Shown: positions 1 to 12,922, numbered from the stretch's first letter. The stretch is DNA of 64,000 bases from Archegozetes longisetosus (GCA_018873245.2 JAEMBT020000004.1:3644573-3708572), one strand, 5' to 3'. Numbers and translations are program-made. The notes: generated from the letters alone by a model not told the origin.

Positions 1-1
1 C

Positions 2-1680
2 TCTCTATCACATGTTTATATTAAATTCCGTAAAACGGATCCTATGATAAAATGGCCGCAAGTATCATGTCCAAGGTATTCATTCATTTATTGAAAAATT
101 AAGCTTAACTATTGGTGGCTCAACTGTCGCAAAGCTCAATTGTCTCAATCTCAATTGTAATAGTTCAATTGACGTACTTCATTATAATAAATTACTTAAG
201 CCCTCGTTTCAGCACATTTCGACTAATTTATAAAATTATCTTCAAAAAAAAGATTTTTCTAATTAAATCAATATTTATTTTCCTGGATTAGATTCATTTT
301 CATTCGGTAGATAACATATCACTTTATGGATTGACAGCTGCATTGATGTTGAAAGAAATCGCGAATAAAGTGAATAAAAGGTAAGAAACTTGAAATATTT
401 TAGATACTAGGTTTAGAAATAATATTTTATGAGTTTGAACTTATGGTTTCAAAATAGTATTCATCTTTACGTAACGGACTACACTCCTGAATATGAAAAC
501 TTAATGAGCAATAATTCAATTGATTCATATGATATCGATAATGCGATCAATTATGTTCTATATACAATAGACCACGGAATCAAATGTACTCGACCTCAAT
601 TTCTTATTAATTACTTTTCATTTTTAACAAAAGTTAAGCAACTATCACGTGCAGAAAAAATGAACATTTGGAAAGGATTTGACACTAAAATTTGGCTCTT
701 TATTATTATATTCTATTTAAGTTGTGTTGTATTCAATGCATTTATCACAAGAGGTCAAAAAAGAGAAAATATTTTACAAAAACTTTTATCATCGATATAC
801 ATCTATTACCAAACATTGTTGAATAAGGGCGATTGTCGTAAACCATTTAACTTAATTTACTTGTTTTGGATAATTGCACTTTTTCCTTTGATTGAAATTT
901 TTAAGAATGATCTATTAGCTAATTTGGCCACTATCAAAGAGATACGTATGGATACTGCAAAACAATTACTCGATTCAAAGTTTATTACATTTTTTCCTTC
1001 ATCAACAATCCAGTTTTGGGATCAAATATTTCAAATTGATTATAGAAATGAGCTTTCACTTACGATAAACAGTTTAAAGCCTCAGGCACATTCGTTCAGT
1101 TATATGTTTACCGATTGGATGAACAGTTTGAAAGGTCTGCCAGTAGATGAAATTTTGGAAGAAATAAATAAAGGAGCAATTTCGACACATGAGCGTAATA
1201 TAAGAGTCACTTTTGAGATTTTGAGTCGCTATGGAAAAGCACATATAGCTGAAGACAAGTATTTACTAACTTTGATCACACCGTTTTGTTATAAACCTAA
1301 CTTTGGACACGAAATATTGGCTCAAAACTTGTAATTGAAATTTTATAAATAATTTATTATATATTTGAGCAAACAATTGTCTATCAATTTTTATAAATAG
1401 AGCCACACTTGCATTTGAAACCGGAATAACTAATTATTGGCGTGAATCAAGAGAAAGATTTTACGCAAAAGTCATCTTATCACTAGTTTCAAAGTATAAA
1501 AAGGAACTAGTCAACAACATAACTCAAGAAAGTGCTTTGATCTGGGCTTCAACTAAATTAAAAGATATTCAATCGCTTTTCATCAATCTCGTATATGTTT
1601 TCATAACTTCATCTATAGTTTTGCTTTTGGAATTAATTGTGAATTTTTCATATCTATATTCAGCTCGAAATTATAAATGA
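2..1680 (+). CDS. Ionotropic receptor (IR/iGluR-like), 3' portion, 5' end outside window
   Basis: Chemoreceptor-like ligand-gated cation channel of the divergent ionotropic glutamate receptor superfamily, acting in the plasma membrane. My spliced model is exons 2-61, 292-380, 434-1330 and 1401-1680 (TGA stop), with introns of 230, 53 and 70 bp, all GT-AG and in frame. The first exon junction is the least certain. The protein shows part of the S1 ligand-binding lobe (ISLYGLTAALMLKEIANKV), a first membrane helix (IWLFIIIFYLSCVVFNAFIT), then LIYLFWIIALFPLIEIF followed by DLLANLAT, which matches the conserved segment after the pore. The S2 lobe follows, and the last exon carries the final membrane helix (NLVYVFITSSIVLLLELIV) and a tail of about 14 residues. 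The pore segment is diverged and lacks the canonical SYTANLAAF form, as is usual for IRs. I infer an IR rather than a synaptic iGluR; the ligand is unknown. Confidence 0.78.
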
Positions 1681-2445
1681 AATACAACTAAACTTATTTT
1701 GCCTATAGTTGACACGATATCTGAAAAGAAACAATTTTTCAATTCTAATAATAAGTGATTATGTTTTTGCATAAAATTTGATTCATTATTGAAAATTTCA
1801 CAATAATGCATATGTCATACTTAATGAAGCTATCAAAAGGTCCAATGTTAACTGGCATTGTCATTCATATTGTATTTAATTTTCTGTGCATTAGTCCTTC
1901 AATATATTTTGGTACTAATCAGTTTACTCGATATTTAACAAGACATTTAACTGTTCGTAAAAATATATTTACTTAATTATAAGCAAAGCTATTTATTAAA
2001 GTTGTGTACCTTTGTTGTTCGAATTGATTTAACCTACTTGTTGACACAATATAATTTTTATTAATTTAAAAGTTGTGTCTTCTAACTCTTTCCACAAATT
2101 TATCAACCATTATTAGATTCAATAAAATTATCTGAACACATAAAAATTTAGAATTAATTACACGCCAATCAATTGAAAAACTTTTTACAAAAGTGAAAAT
2201 AAGTCACATTGAATTTTTGTATCTTTCATATAAAAAAAGATATAAAACTACGGAAAACCGTTCATTAAATATATGCCGAATCATCGTCACATCAATGGTT
2301 GAGCTTCTAAAAGCTTGTTATATGAATAGTTGAGTCACTAATACTACTGATTCGCTGTCTCGCAGTCTTATAAGAAATGGAGCCTTTAAAAGATTACGTA
2401 TTTTACTTTACGTCTTTATAAGCAGTTACAAACGGTGTTTATATA
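1681..2445. other. Intergenic, IR to Cys-loop channel
   Basis: 765 bp of AT-rich sequence between two genes on the same strand. It must hold the 3' UTR of the IR gene and the promoter of the channel gene. I see no further coding signal and no clear TATA box. Confidence 0.5.
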
Positions 2446-4588
2446 ATGATAAAAGTTTGTGTCATTTGTGCTGTAATACTAACTTATATAATACAAGTCG
2501 ATTGCCAAAACTGGTCGATTAAAGATCTCATACCCAAAGACTATGATCCTAAAAAGTTACCATCTTCTAACGGTAATTATTATATGCTATTTTTGCAAAA
2601 GTTAATCAATTTAATCATAAATATCCTTTGTATTAAGGCATTGCTTCTCAAATTCATTCTCAAGATTTAGGTAGTCTGGTCAACAATTGCAATACTCATT
2701 AGCTTAATCCTTATATTGACTAATAAGCAAATAAGTTTCCTTAAAATCAGTTGTAACAAGATATAATTTGTCTTATTACAGCCAATGTAGTGATAGAGCT
2801 AAAGGTTCTTCCAAATCTGATTTAGAGCATAATCCAATTACTTTACTAGTCATTCATTTGAATAATTTTGTTTTACAGATATTACAGTTGTCAATGTTAG
2901 TGTCATTGTTAATGACCTGCTAGCCGTCACTGAAGCAGATCAGGTTTGAAAACTGAACAACTTACTTAAACTTTTCAATTTTGATTAACCCTGAAAGAAG
3001 TGGTCAAGAGAAATATTCTTGACTAAAGTTTATCTAGAAAAAAGCGATATCATCGAAACATGAATTTTCATAAATCTGTTATAAAGAGAGCCATAAAACT
3101 CTTAATAGATTCTGTTCGTTCATGACAATAAATTAGACTATTATTGATTAATGACTTGAATGATTAATATTTATTGCTTGAATTACCGAAATACTCTTTT
3201 AGTAAACCTGTACTTTTATTAAGATTCATTTTTACGTCAAAGCAATTACATAAGAACTGATATAAACTGTTCAAACGCTGGTCTGAAAAGACAATGGTTT
3301 CAATTAGAAATTAAAATGAATTAATTTCGTTTATTCACTTAGAGTTTTTCAATTGATTTTACGCTGAATCAGAAATGGATCGATAGTCGACTTAACATAA
3401 ACTTTACAAATGTGGATAACCTGGTTCTTGATCATTCATTTGTGTCGAAACTGTGGACTCCAGACATATACTTTCAGAACGCACTCTCTGCCTCAGTTGT
3501 CAATGCATTCCAAGCCATACAGTTCATAACAATAGGCCGTTATAGCAATATTACTTATACTATAAGAATGAGCGGCAAATTCGTTTGTAAAATGGATTTA
3601 TCTAATTATCCACAAGACTATCAATACTGTGGCATAGAAATAGTCAGCCGTAAGTCTGAGTGATTCACTAAAGAGAATAATAATCAATTCAGATAAATTT
3701 CAGTGACAAATTCAAAAGATAAACTTCATCTGCGATGGGATCGTTTCGATGCCTCTGATAAAGACTTTCCCAAATTCCGACTCAGATCTTCGTACACTGG
3801 AAACTGCTTCAAATCGACGGTTCTGGGAGAGTTCACATGCCTTAGCGGTACCATGAAGTTAGTCCGGAGGGTCAGCTATTATGTAATTCGCATCTATGCG
3901 CCTACTTTTTTGTCAGTCATCGCGGCTTTTATTGGCTTTTGGATACCAATACTTGGATGGCCTGCAAGAGTAAAAACACATCTTCCATATAATTTATTTG
4001 AGAAAATGGAGTTTTCAATACAAGAAGCTAAATTTTGTTATTGAAACAATTTCAGGTGACAATATTGGTTACCCCACTATTAAATCTAATAACACAAGAC
4101 ATTGGAATCAACAATGATATAAATGTTTCGTACGTGGTGGCTATTCACTGGTGGATGATGTTCTGCCACTGCTTTGTCTTTATGGCACTTGTCGAATATG
4201 CAACTGCTATATCATGGGCTCATTTCATCAATGAAAAGAAGGCACTACGCGCTACTATACAGGTATTCAGGTCAATCACTTCTATCAAATGTTTTCATAA
4301 ATAAAATTTATTCTGATTCTCGTAAAATACCAGAGTCAAGGAGCCATCGATATCGCAAAACTGAAGGGTCATTATTTTGGAAATAAGGGCTGGTTCTACA
4401 GATACGGCAGATACACTGATAGGATACTTCGCGTCTTCTTCGGGAATGTTGACTACACTAAAGATCCGCTTACGAGGAATAAAGTAGATTACGTGTCAAG
4501 AATTTTGTTTCCGTTGCTTTATGTCATATTTATAATGATTTACATATTCGCTAGTGTCTGCCCCTGGGCTGCAAACTATAATATGTAA
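2446..4588 (+). CDS. Cys-loop ligand-gated chloride channel subunit (pHCl/GluCl-like)
   Basis: Pentameric ligand-gated channel subunit, plasma membrane. Exons: 2446-2572, 2879-2943, 3343-3649, 3704-3969, 4056-4262, 4334-4588 (TAA). All phases agree and give 408 residues, a normal but short length. Seen in order: a signal peptide (about residues 1-20); the N-terminal LIPKDYDPKKLP motif of invertebrate anion channels; strands ending TEADQ; QKWIDSRL; LWTPDIYFQNA; the Cys-loop with cysteines at 146 and 160 (13 residues between); and a second cysteine pair (NCFKSTVLGEFTCL) as in GluCl, glycine and pHCl receptors. M1 follows, then PAR at 253-255 just before M2, the signature of anion selectivity. 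M3 is followed by a loop of only about 70 residues, then M4 (KVDYVSRILFPLLYVIF). The Cys-loop reads YPQDYQ rather than the usual YPFD/YPMD, so this is a diverged member. The ligand cannot be read from sequence. Confidence 0.93.
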
Positions 4589-6509
4589 ATCACAAGAACT
4601 TTTTAGTCTTCTTCTTAGTTGATTAAACTTTATTGACTTTGAAAATAATTTTTGAGTTGAATGACGTTTATTTGTCTATCTTATCAATCAATGTTTAACT
4701 ATACGATTGTTAATTTATTGAAATGAAATAGCACTTGAATTTTTGTAAAACTTGAGTAACACGAAATTATTTTGATTCTTTTGAATATTGTTCAATAAGC
4801 CTATATTAAACAATGTGTTCAAAATCAGTTCATCTTATACTGATTTTGGATAAAACAATTGATTAATCAAAAAACTTCATTAACACTCGCAACCTCAAAC
4901 TTTTGAAAAATTTACTAAAAATATAATAATTTAAATGTTCTAAGTTAATTACAGAATTTAGACTGTAATGATTCATATTCATTGGACATCATATTATGGA
5001 AGAATACTGTTCACATACAATCGATTGTGATTGATGTCCACCAGATGTCATATTAGCATTCAAGGGTTAATTGTTGCAAATCTTGTTCAAAACCAGATAA
5101 AACTTTGAAAGCACACATATTATTATTTCTGAATGCATTAGAAATTGAAAATTCACACATTATTTATAACATACAATGAAATGAAAAATTCAATATAAAA
5201 AAGTATATTAAGATGAAATCTCGTGATATAAACTCATGACAACTCTTTCCGTTAGTTTTAATTTTTCAAATTTATCTAAATCTATCTGACTTTGCACAAT
5301 CAAAGTAGCTTTCTAAAATGAGTCAGATTATATGAACTAGATTTACTAGGAAAAGATAGAGTTTAGAACCAATATTTAATCAGTTATTAGCTATAATTGA
5401 CTGTTAATGTCAAATTAACAATACCTTATTAATGCCTCAGAATATCAAATTAATTTTGTTCAGTCTGACAGCCTCTAAGCTTAGTTAAGATCAGACAATT
5501 TCAACCAACAACTCTTTTCTTACTTTAACATTCACTTGAAATTTTGGTCACTAGGGCATTGCCAATATGTATTTATCCAGATACTACTTGTTTGATGCTT
5601 CAAATCTGTCTCCCCACTAAATTTACGTTCTACGTGACAACCTTATAGGCTCATCAATATCTTAACACATGATTAATCATTAATTGATTTAATTTTGTAG
5701 GTCATTCATGAATTATACATTCTTGATTGCTTTTATGAAGATAGCACATAGAAAAGGCAATAAAATTATCTCATACGTAATTTTTGAATAAATATATATC
5801 AGGCAATGCCCTATTGATCACATTGAGCATAAATGATAAAATCTATATCATCTCTACTTATATATAAATCATTTATATAGTTCAAGCTTCTCATAAACAT
5901 AATTAAGTTCATAGAGTTTATAAAACTTCAAAAAGTGAACTTTGGAGTATCTGCAGCAAGTTTTCAATCATCTGCCCTAAGCAACACAATATTTAACTCT
6001 TTTTTTATTTCCACACAAAATTCGCTGTTTTTGAGCCTTGAAGTAGATTTAAATTTTAGTTAGATTCTCTAATTATTTACTCATTCTGAGAATCGATTAG
6101 GACAGAAGAAAATTACTTCTGAGATATAGTAGTGCATAACAAGCTAGTTTTAAAGATATAGCTGAACTAACAAGAATATAGAAATAAGCAACTTAAAAAT
6201 CTTTCCATAATTACGATCATAAATATCCGCTAGTACATGTGCAGAGAATTTTATTCTTCATCAGAGTTTAAATCTTGTAAAACATAGATTTATAATTGAA
6301 AGACATTGTCCTCTTTTTATTGATTTCCGTTACTAGTCATTTCGAATAACATTTATTGTGAGCATAGGTAAATTTTGTTCATTGAAAAAGTCTTAGACAT
6401 CTATTAAAAATGACATTTGCAAAGGTTGTAAATTTGATGCAAGACAATACTGGAATAATAATGTGCTTTATTATGTTCTTGAACTATATTGAAATCTTTT
6501 ACTCATAAT

Positions 6510-6654
6510 CAGGGTGACCGAATTTCACCGTATTCATTTCGGGATTTATTCCGGGATAGTCAAAGAATCGAATATGAGGACTAAAGACTCTATTTTCGAA
6601 AAATTGCTCAACTCTGAGGCTGTCCTGTCCATTTCGAGACGACAGGTCACCTTG
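6510..6654. mobile_element. Small MITE-like element with CAGGGTGACC ends
   Basis: A short island of higher GC begins CAGGGTGACC and ends GGTCACCTTG, so the ends are near-perfect inverted repeats (CARGGTGACC). The interior is not coding. No convincing target-site duplication is visible. A non-autonomous DNA transposon is the best reading; the superfamily is undetermined. Confidence 0.5.
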
Positions 6655-8825
6655 TTTATGATTTAGGTTTGACCCTTTAAGACATTAAAAACTGTTCATT
6701 TCATTAGACTACTTGATTGCTTTAATAAATATTCAAAAGGAACTAATTTTCTTCAGTCAAACTAGAGCTTAATAAAAAAAAAACTCATATGAAATTTATG
6801 AAAATTCAATACAAGTAGAGCACAAGCGCAGTCATTCATTACAATACTTTATGGAATAAAATTTTGTTTTCCTCTTTCTGTAAAATTTTTAGACTAGTGC
6901 CGAAAAGCAACTTTTTATATCTTAACAAGTGGTTCAAATTCAATGAAAATTTGCGTTCAAATATGACTAATAACTCCAGAGTTAGAAACATGACTATTGA
7001 AGTTAACGATAAGAAAAGTGCACCGCTTTTGCAACGGTTTAGCTTATTATGAGACAAAACTACTGGTCAAAAGTTAACCCAATCTTTAAATTAATAATAA
7101 AAAGTAATTTTTCAATGAAAAATTGGTTTAAAATTTTGTTTTTGCATTTCGATTGCATTAAGGATATATAATTAACTTGAGAATTACGCTCAAAAGTTAA
7201 TGCCATCGACCTGTAAATTATTACTAACATGAAACGATTTGGTGACACAGACATAAGGAAAACCTGAACTAACTTGAATGAAAGTAGTGTAACTTAAGTG
7301 CAATTTATTAGAATTTAACAAATTGGCTCTGCTCTCCTTATTCTTATTTTCACTCTTTTTCATGCATGTACAAAGAAATTTCAATTAATTCAACCATTTT
7401 TTGATTAAATGGCGTCAAAATGACTGTAAATTTGGAAAAATGCTTGTGTTTGATTGTTTGAGGAACCGAATGAGTTTTTGAAGGAACATTATGTAGAAAT
7501 AACTATATCTATGATTAAAAATGAAGAAATGAAACTGTATATTACATTGAAACAGCTTTTATGATTGCTTTCCATAATGATGTAATTTCTAATTTATTCA
7601 AAGGTAAAGTTTGTAATAATATGTTAAGTTTTTCTTAGTGTTTCAAATGCAAACATTAATGTAAGAAAACAAAGTCACAAGAGATTTATGTTTTTATGAC
7701 TCATTCAATTATTATTAAAATCCTTGACCGAACTTGTTCACAATTTTATTTCATCGCTTTTTATTGGCATGAGGAAAATATATTCATATTTCATAAAGTT
7801 ATTAAAATAGACAAAACTTAAAAAGAACCCAAAATATGTTATGAATTGGTATCTCAGATTCAAACTTAGATATACTTGTTATTGAAATAGAAAATTGCAA
7901 ATTTTAGCCGCGATTCCATCAGCGAAACGTCATAAAACTGTTGACATTTGTTCGACTTCTAGTTGAAAAAAATCCCTTTTTTCGTTGAAACTAAATTTTT
8001 GAAGCAGAATTTCAAATTTAAATTGAAAGCTAAAAACAGAAACGTTAGGCACGGATCAGTTACTCTAGGATTGACTTCTTGGTAATAGTGTAACGATGCT
8101 TTTGACATTGAAACAAAAGCTACCGTTTTTACGTGACTATTGCTTCTCTTGTTAGTCAGTATATCTTACTATTTTACATTCAGATAGCCTCAGGCCGTTA
8201 CTTGTTCGACTAGAAATTTTGGTTAAAAATTGCCAACTTGTCTTTAAGGAAAAATGGTTCACTTTCGATGTAAGACATTTATGGGACTAGAGGACTAGAG
8301 AGTAAATATCTTTTTGTCTCAAGTCAACTCTTATTAAGGTTCTAATACGGCCCTCACAAACCAATTCATAGTAAATGCAGGCATTGTTTTAACCGATTTA
8401 TAGCTTTGAGGAAAGATCTAGGGCTTAAGAAAGTGAAAATTTTCTAAAACAAAGAGAAAGAGGCAGAATGGTTTGATTTCACAACGATTTGTCATAAATT
8501 ATGAAATATATATATAGGTTCATAATGTCAATAATTAGTTGAGGATAACATAGAAATAATTATTGAAGTAGAGGTAAAAGAGTTAAGAAACACCACTTAA
8601 TTTGAGTAATCTATCAAAGTTTCGTTTTCTCCTCAATGACATTCACTACCATAAGATATTCCACACAAGAATTTGTAAGCTTAATGAATACCATTTGTTT
8701 ATCAAGTGATCAAATAATTACATATTCAACAGTTCAAAATTTTTTTGTTAGAAAAAAGTAAGATGTTATTCATAACAATTCAAAGAAATGGCAGTTAAAT
8801 TTCAAATTCAATTCACGCGTTATTG

Positions 8826-8828
<3 letters not shown>

Positions 8829-8857
<29 letters not shown>
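8829..8857. repeat. (GA)n microsatellite
   Basis: Perfect AG dinucleotide tract of 29 bp, in intergenic sequence about 0.3 kb upstream of the secreted-protein gene. Confidence 0.95.
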
Positions 8858-8861
<4 letters not shown>

Positions 8862-9150
8862 CTTTTTTCCCTCATAATGACGTTGATATAGAAAACAAAA
8901 AACTAGTTGCGTATTATATCTATGTGAGTGTGTATTTATATTTTTAGTGCCACTTTAATAGCCTCGATGTGATTCGGTGACAACAAGTTGTGCAAGTCTT
9001 CAGGTTTGATACAGTCGTATGACATCATGCTAAATAATCAAGGATTGCGACCACAGACTAAGACCACTGCTACATAAGGAAAATTTTGTTCATTGCGCGT
9101 TAAAACCTGAAACTGTAAAGATCTCTCACTTTTCAACTAAATAGAAAGCG

Positions 9151-10952
9151 ATGAAATACTTAGTGCTTGGGATCGCTTTCTTAGCGCTCGGTATGTATTG
9201 TTTGACCTCTATTAATTGAATCTTGAACTTCTTTGTTTGATTCTATTTATTTTATTTCGATTTATTCACTGTTTAATATTTAAGTTGTATTTTATTATGA
9301 ACCAATTTATTCCAATTAAAACTTAAAAATTAGTTTATCAAAGTTTTTTAGGGTTAAATTACTTTGTGCTAAACTAATAGCTGCTCAAGTATCACATTTT
9401 TAACTGATTAAAGCTTTCAGATAGAGATCTTGATATTTTCATTTCAAATTAAAGATAATACGGTTGTTAACTCTTAGAATGAACTTTGAAGATTTGAACT
9501 AAACTCAGTTCTGAAATAGCAATTGTCTAATCGCTATCTCAGTGAAATCGCTGACCAAAATTTATATTCTTAAAATGATGAAAACTTGCCGAAAGAAATG
9601 CTTATCCCAATTTAAAAAGCTCAAAGTGTGTTTTCATACTAAAATTTTATGAAATTTATTCAAATAGATCGCTTCAATAAATATCAAGTAAAAGTTATTT
9701 TAAGCCTTTCAGACAGATCAGAGCTATACTCACGTAATCTTATTTAGTGAGATAAAAAGTTTGTTTTAAAAAAGCAGAATAACTCTTAGTGACAGATTTG
9801 TGTTAGTTATATAAATGAATAGCATTATTGTTTATTTAAGTGTAAAAAACTTTCTAAATTAAATAGAACAATGACATTGTTGTTTCTCTATCTTGTTTTC
9901 AATCTTATTCACTTAACTACACAATATAACCAACTTATATAATAATTGTTATGTCTGTCTTATTTTTAATTTTGATTCTCTCATTTTTAGCCGTCATAGT
10001 GCGAGCGCAAAGTTCTTGCCATCTCAGAGAATTGGACTTATGTCTAGCCTCAGGTCTGGCCTCAGGCCAGAACTTGCCGAGTAAGTCATGCCATACATGC
10101 AAAAGACAAGAAAAAATTTTATTTTTCACGCATCAATCATTGTGTGACATATTAAACATTTTACTATCTATTTTCGAGATACTTATAAATGACTCATTTT
10201 TTGTCTTAAACAATCTTATTTGAACATAAGCTTCATTTTTTCTGTCATTTTATTAATTTATTTTTCTCTTTTGACTTGATTGCTAAAAATAGCAACTGTG
10301 GCCGAAATCAACAAACAGTGCAATGGTATGAAAGAAATGAACGAATGTATTGGCAATTATTCGCGTCGTTGTTCGACTAAATCTATGCGAGAGTTTATGC
10401 GTAGTATCACCTCTCAGGGAGATGCCAGGTCATGGTATAGTGAGTTCTGTACAAAAGATAATTCAGCTGAAAGAGAAAAATACTTGAGACACGCAACTTG
10501 TCTCAATAATGCTCAGAAAGAATCCAGATCTTGCATCAGAGACTTGACTGTCGCTCTCGATAAGGCTATCAATTCCGATATTGAAAACAGAATTCCAGGT
10601 ATGACTTTATACGTGATGCAAGTCATTGTCAATTTGAATCTGAAAAAATTTTTCAATCATGTGGCTCATGTTTGTTGCATTTTACTTTCTAGAAATGTGT
10701 TGTGCTGTTCGTCGAATGAGAAAGTGCTCGACTGACATCATCGAAGCCAAGTGTGGCAAAGAGGGGCTCAAATATACGAATCAAATGTTGCAATCGGTTG
10801 CTGGCACCAGAATACCAGAAATCGCTTGCCGCGACTTCGATCCGACAAGTCAAAGATGTACTTCAATATTGCCAGCACCCGGAACCAAACCGGGAAACAC
10901 TAAATCCAATTCAGTGTTGTCTCGATTGTTGAACACCTATTCAGCTCTTTAA
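9151..10952 (+). CDS. Secreted cysteine-rich protein, function unknown
   Basis: Four exons: 9151-9190, 9991-10080, 10293-10598, 10693-10952 (TAA). All three introns are GT-AG in phase 1, and the spliced frame gives 231 residues. Residues 1 to about 19 form a clear signal peptide (MKYLVLGIAFLALAVIVRA, cleavage before Gln20). The mature part has 14 cysteines, including one adjacent pair, so seven disulphides are possible; there is no membrane segment. The middle part (CSTKSMREFMRSITSQGDA, then WYSEFC) is well ordered, and the last 35 residues are Pro/Thr/Ser-rich. The cysteine-rich pattern recalls uncharacterised extracellular arthropod proteins of the DUF19/DUF1397 kind, but I do not recognise a named family. 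An almost perfect tandem repeat (SGLASG) lies near residues 36-41. It is a single gene with its own polyadenylation signal, and I assign no function. Confidence 0.85.
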
Positions 10953-11080
10953 ACGATAACTGGATTGAGATTTTTTCTTACTTTTTGCCTAAAAAAGTAG
11001 TTTTGTATATGCAATGCGCGCGCAATCATTATTATTATTTTAAATGCCATCCATGCAAAGTATTTTATTAAGTTTTATGC

Positions 11081-11086
11081 AATAAA
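11081..11086 (+). terminator. Polyadenylation signal AATAAA
   Basis: Canonical hexamer 129 bp after the stop codon of the secreted cysteine-rich protein gene, a normal 3' UTR distance. Confidence 0.7.
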
Positions 11087-11212
11087 ATGTTAACTTTCTT
11101 CTCAGGACTTCAAAGTAGTGTCATTTTTGTTCTTTCTCCCAAACCTCAATTTTTGATTGACTTCACTCTTGAATATGATAGAAGTGGAAAACATGAAGAC
11201 TTTCGCTGAATC

Positions 11213-11252
<40 letters not shown>
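11213..11252. repeat. Compound (AT)n(AG)n microsatellite
   Basis: About 20 bp of AT dinucleotides run directly into about 20 bp of AG dinucleotides. Intergenic, and otherwise unremarkable. Confidence 0.95.
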
Positions 11253-11678
11253 TAGTATGAGTCGAGCAGGCTATACACAAGGAAATGTATGAATTCGATG
11301 TGAACGTATAATACGGTATTAGTTAAGTTACTGTCACTTACCTTAAGAAACTGAAGGTCTCTCTTTGTTTTAGAAAGATAAGAATTTAAACAAGCGTTGA
11401 GAAGTTCTCATACTTTTCTTCTTAAAATACTTGAACTAAACACAACTTATGGTAAAAATATATTTACGCATTTAAGGCTAATCTTCAACAATTAATTCCT
11501 GACCCCAATCCTCAAAAATACTTCAAATGAATCATCAAAGAAATCACATACAAATCAGTGTTTATTTTTTTCAATTAGGGACAATTTTGAACGTTTTTAA
11601 AATTGAGTTTCACAGATCAACTTAAGCTTTTGATGAATATCAAACTAAAACTGAGAAATCTTTTTAAAATTCAAATCT

Positions 11679-11891
11679 TCATATTTGATGACAAGTAACA
11701 GGACTTCGGTTGTAACGCTTGTAAAGAGCGAATAGAGTGATACAAACGCAAGCAATTAGTCCGATATTATTGATTGTTCTTCTTTGAACCCACCGAAGTA
11801 TACCTCTATTGTCTGCATCACTGTGTCTTCTTTTACTTCTGTGACTTGAATCTGAATCCGAATCATCTGAAGTCATATTTTTTTCTAACAA
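11679..11891 (-). CDS. Small single-pass membrane protein ORF, unknown
   Basis: A 70-codon ORF (an inner ATG at codon 6 would give 65). The N-terminal half is acidic then basic (DDSDSDSSHRSKRRHSD). It is followed by a single hydrophobic helix (NNIGLIACVCITLFALY, about residues 42-58) and a short basic tail (KRYNRSPVTCHQI). This is the layout of a small tail-anchored or type III membrane protein. I recognise no family. Support for it being real is indirect: the membrane-helix part is duplicated at 20345-20490, and that copy still has an open frame across the same helix. It could also be the last exon of a larger gene on the minus strand, as no upstream exon was found. It lies about 1 kb beyond the 3' end of COX10, on the same strand. 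Confidence 0.5.
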   Translation of the reverse strand: MLEKNMTSDDSDSDSSHRSKRRHSDADNRGILRWVQRRTINNIGLIACVCITLFALYKRYNRSPVTCHQI

Positions 11892-12922
11892 TTTGTTACA
11901 CTTGGAATTTATGCGAACCTTAAAGTCTAAGTGATTATAAATGGTTTTAATAGTATTCTATATTTAAATATTTGACGCGTGCAGTTGCACTCAGATCTGT
12001 ACTCAGAAAGGCTTTGACAGTAATCGGACGCAAACAATAGACTTGCAAACAATTGATCCGCTGCATGAAAAAGTGAACTGTGGTTTTAATTTTCAATATT
12101 TTTCAGATATAATAAAATTTATGAGTTTTCAACAGAAGCAAATATCGGTAGTAGACACGCGCTAGCATTACATTATCCTAAAAGTTTTAGGGTTGATCGT
12201 ATCAAATAATAGCGTGTGCTTGCAATCAAAAAGTTTTAATTGAAATTTTCAATGAAACCTATGTAAGATCGATTGACTACGAAATGAGGCCAACAGCTAA
12301 AACCACTATTGTTCAATACAGTCAATCTATTGAATTTCGAGTTTAAATAAGATAAGTATCCAATTTTTGAGTTTCGATTTAAGAAACAACTTAATATAAT
12401 TGATAATTGATCAACAAGTGTTCATTCAAGTGTCAATATATTGATTTATACCAATTATTTTACAATTTATTTAGATATTTTGCTTTTGAAAATTAAATAT
12501 TTCGAATTACAACCAATTTAGAACACTATAAACAAAATAAATATACTATTTAATCATATCTATCCTAAATAAGCAATATTTAGGATTAAAATGACAAAAC
12601 GAACAAAATTTAATTTTATAGATTATCAATCAAATGAATAGAAGTTAACTTAAATCTGTTATTTGATGAAACGGTAAAATGAATTAATAAGCTTTGGTTT
12701 AAAATGACGAGAGTCTAAGTGTGACCAAAGGTATCAATTCTATAATAACCGGTACTTTCGATTTATGAAAATGAGCAACTTCGTCGAACAGGTGATAATT
12801 TAACTCAGTTCTAGACTAAAATAACATGATAATTTTACCTAAAATGGCAGTGAGTGAAGCTTGCATCTAAGATTTAACAATAATTTTAAGTTAATAAACA
12901 AGTTAATGAAGAAATCTAATCC
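11892..12922. other. Intergenic, 1.0 kb
   Basis: AT-rich sequence between the small membrane-protein ORF and the 3' end of COX10 (both minus strand). No coding or repeat signal is visible. Confidence 0.4.

Larger units (their letters stand above)
4589..9150. other. Intergenic stretch, 4.56 kb
   Basis: AT-rich sequence with no gene that I can support. It contains a 145 bp transposon-like element (6510-6654), a GA microsatellite (8829-8857) and several short overlapping ORFs at 6839-7384. Those ORFs show no family motif, codon signal or splice context and look random. The last few hundred bases should hold the promoter of the next gene. Confidence 0.5.

Noticed and set aside
6839-7384. Cluster of short ORFs on both strands
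   Set aside because: 60-72 codons each, overlapping on opposite strands, no motif, no splice partners; expected by chance.
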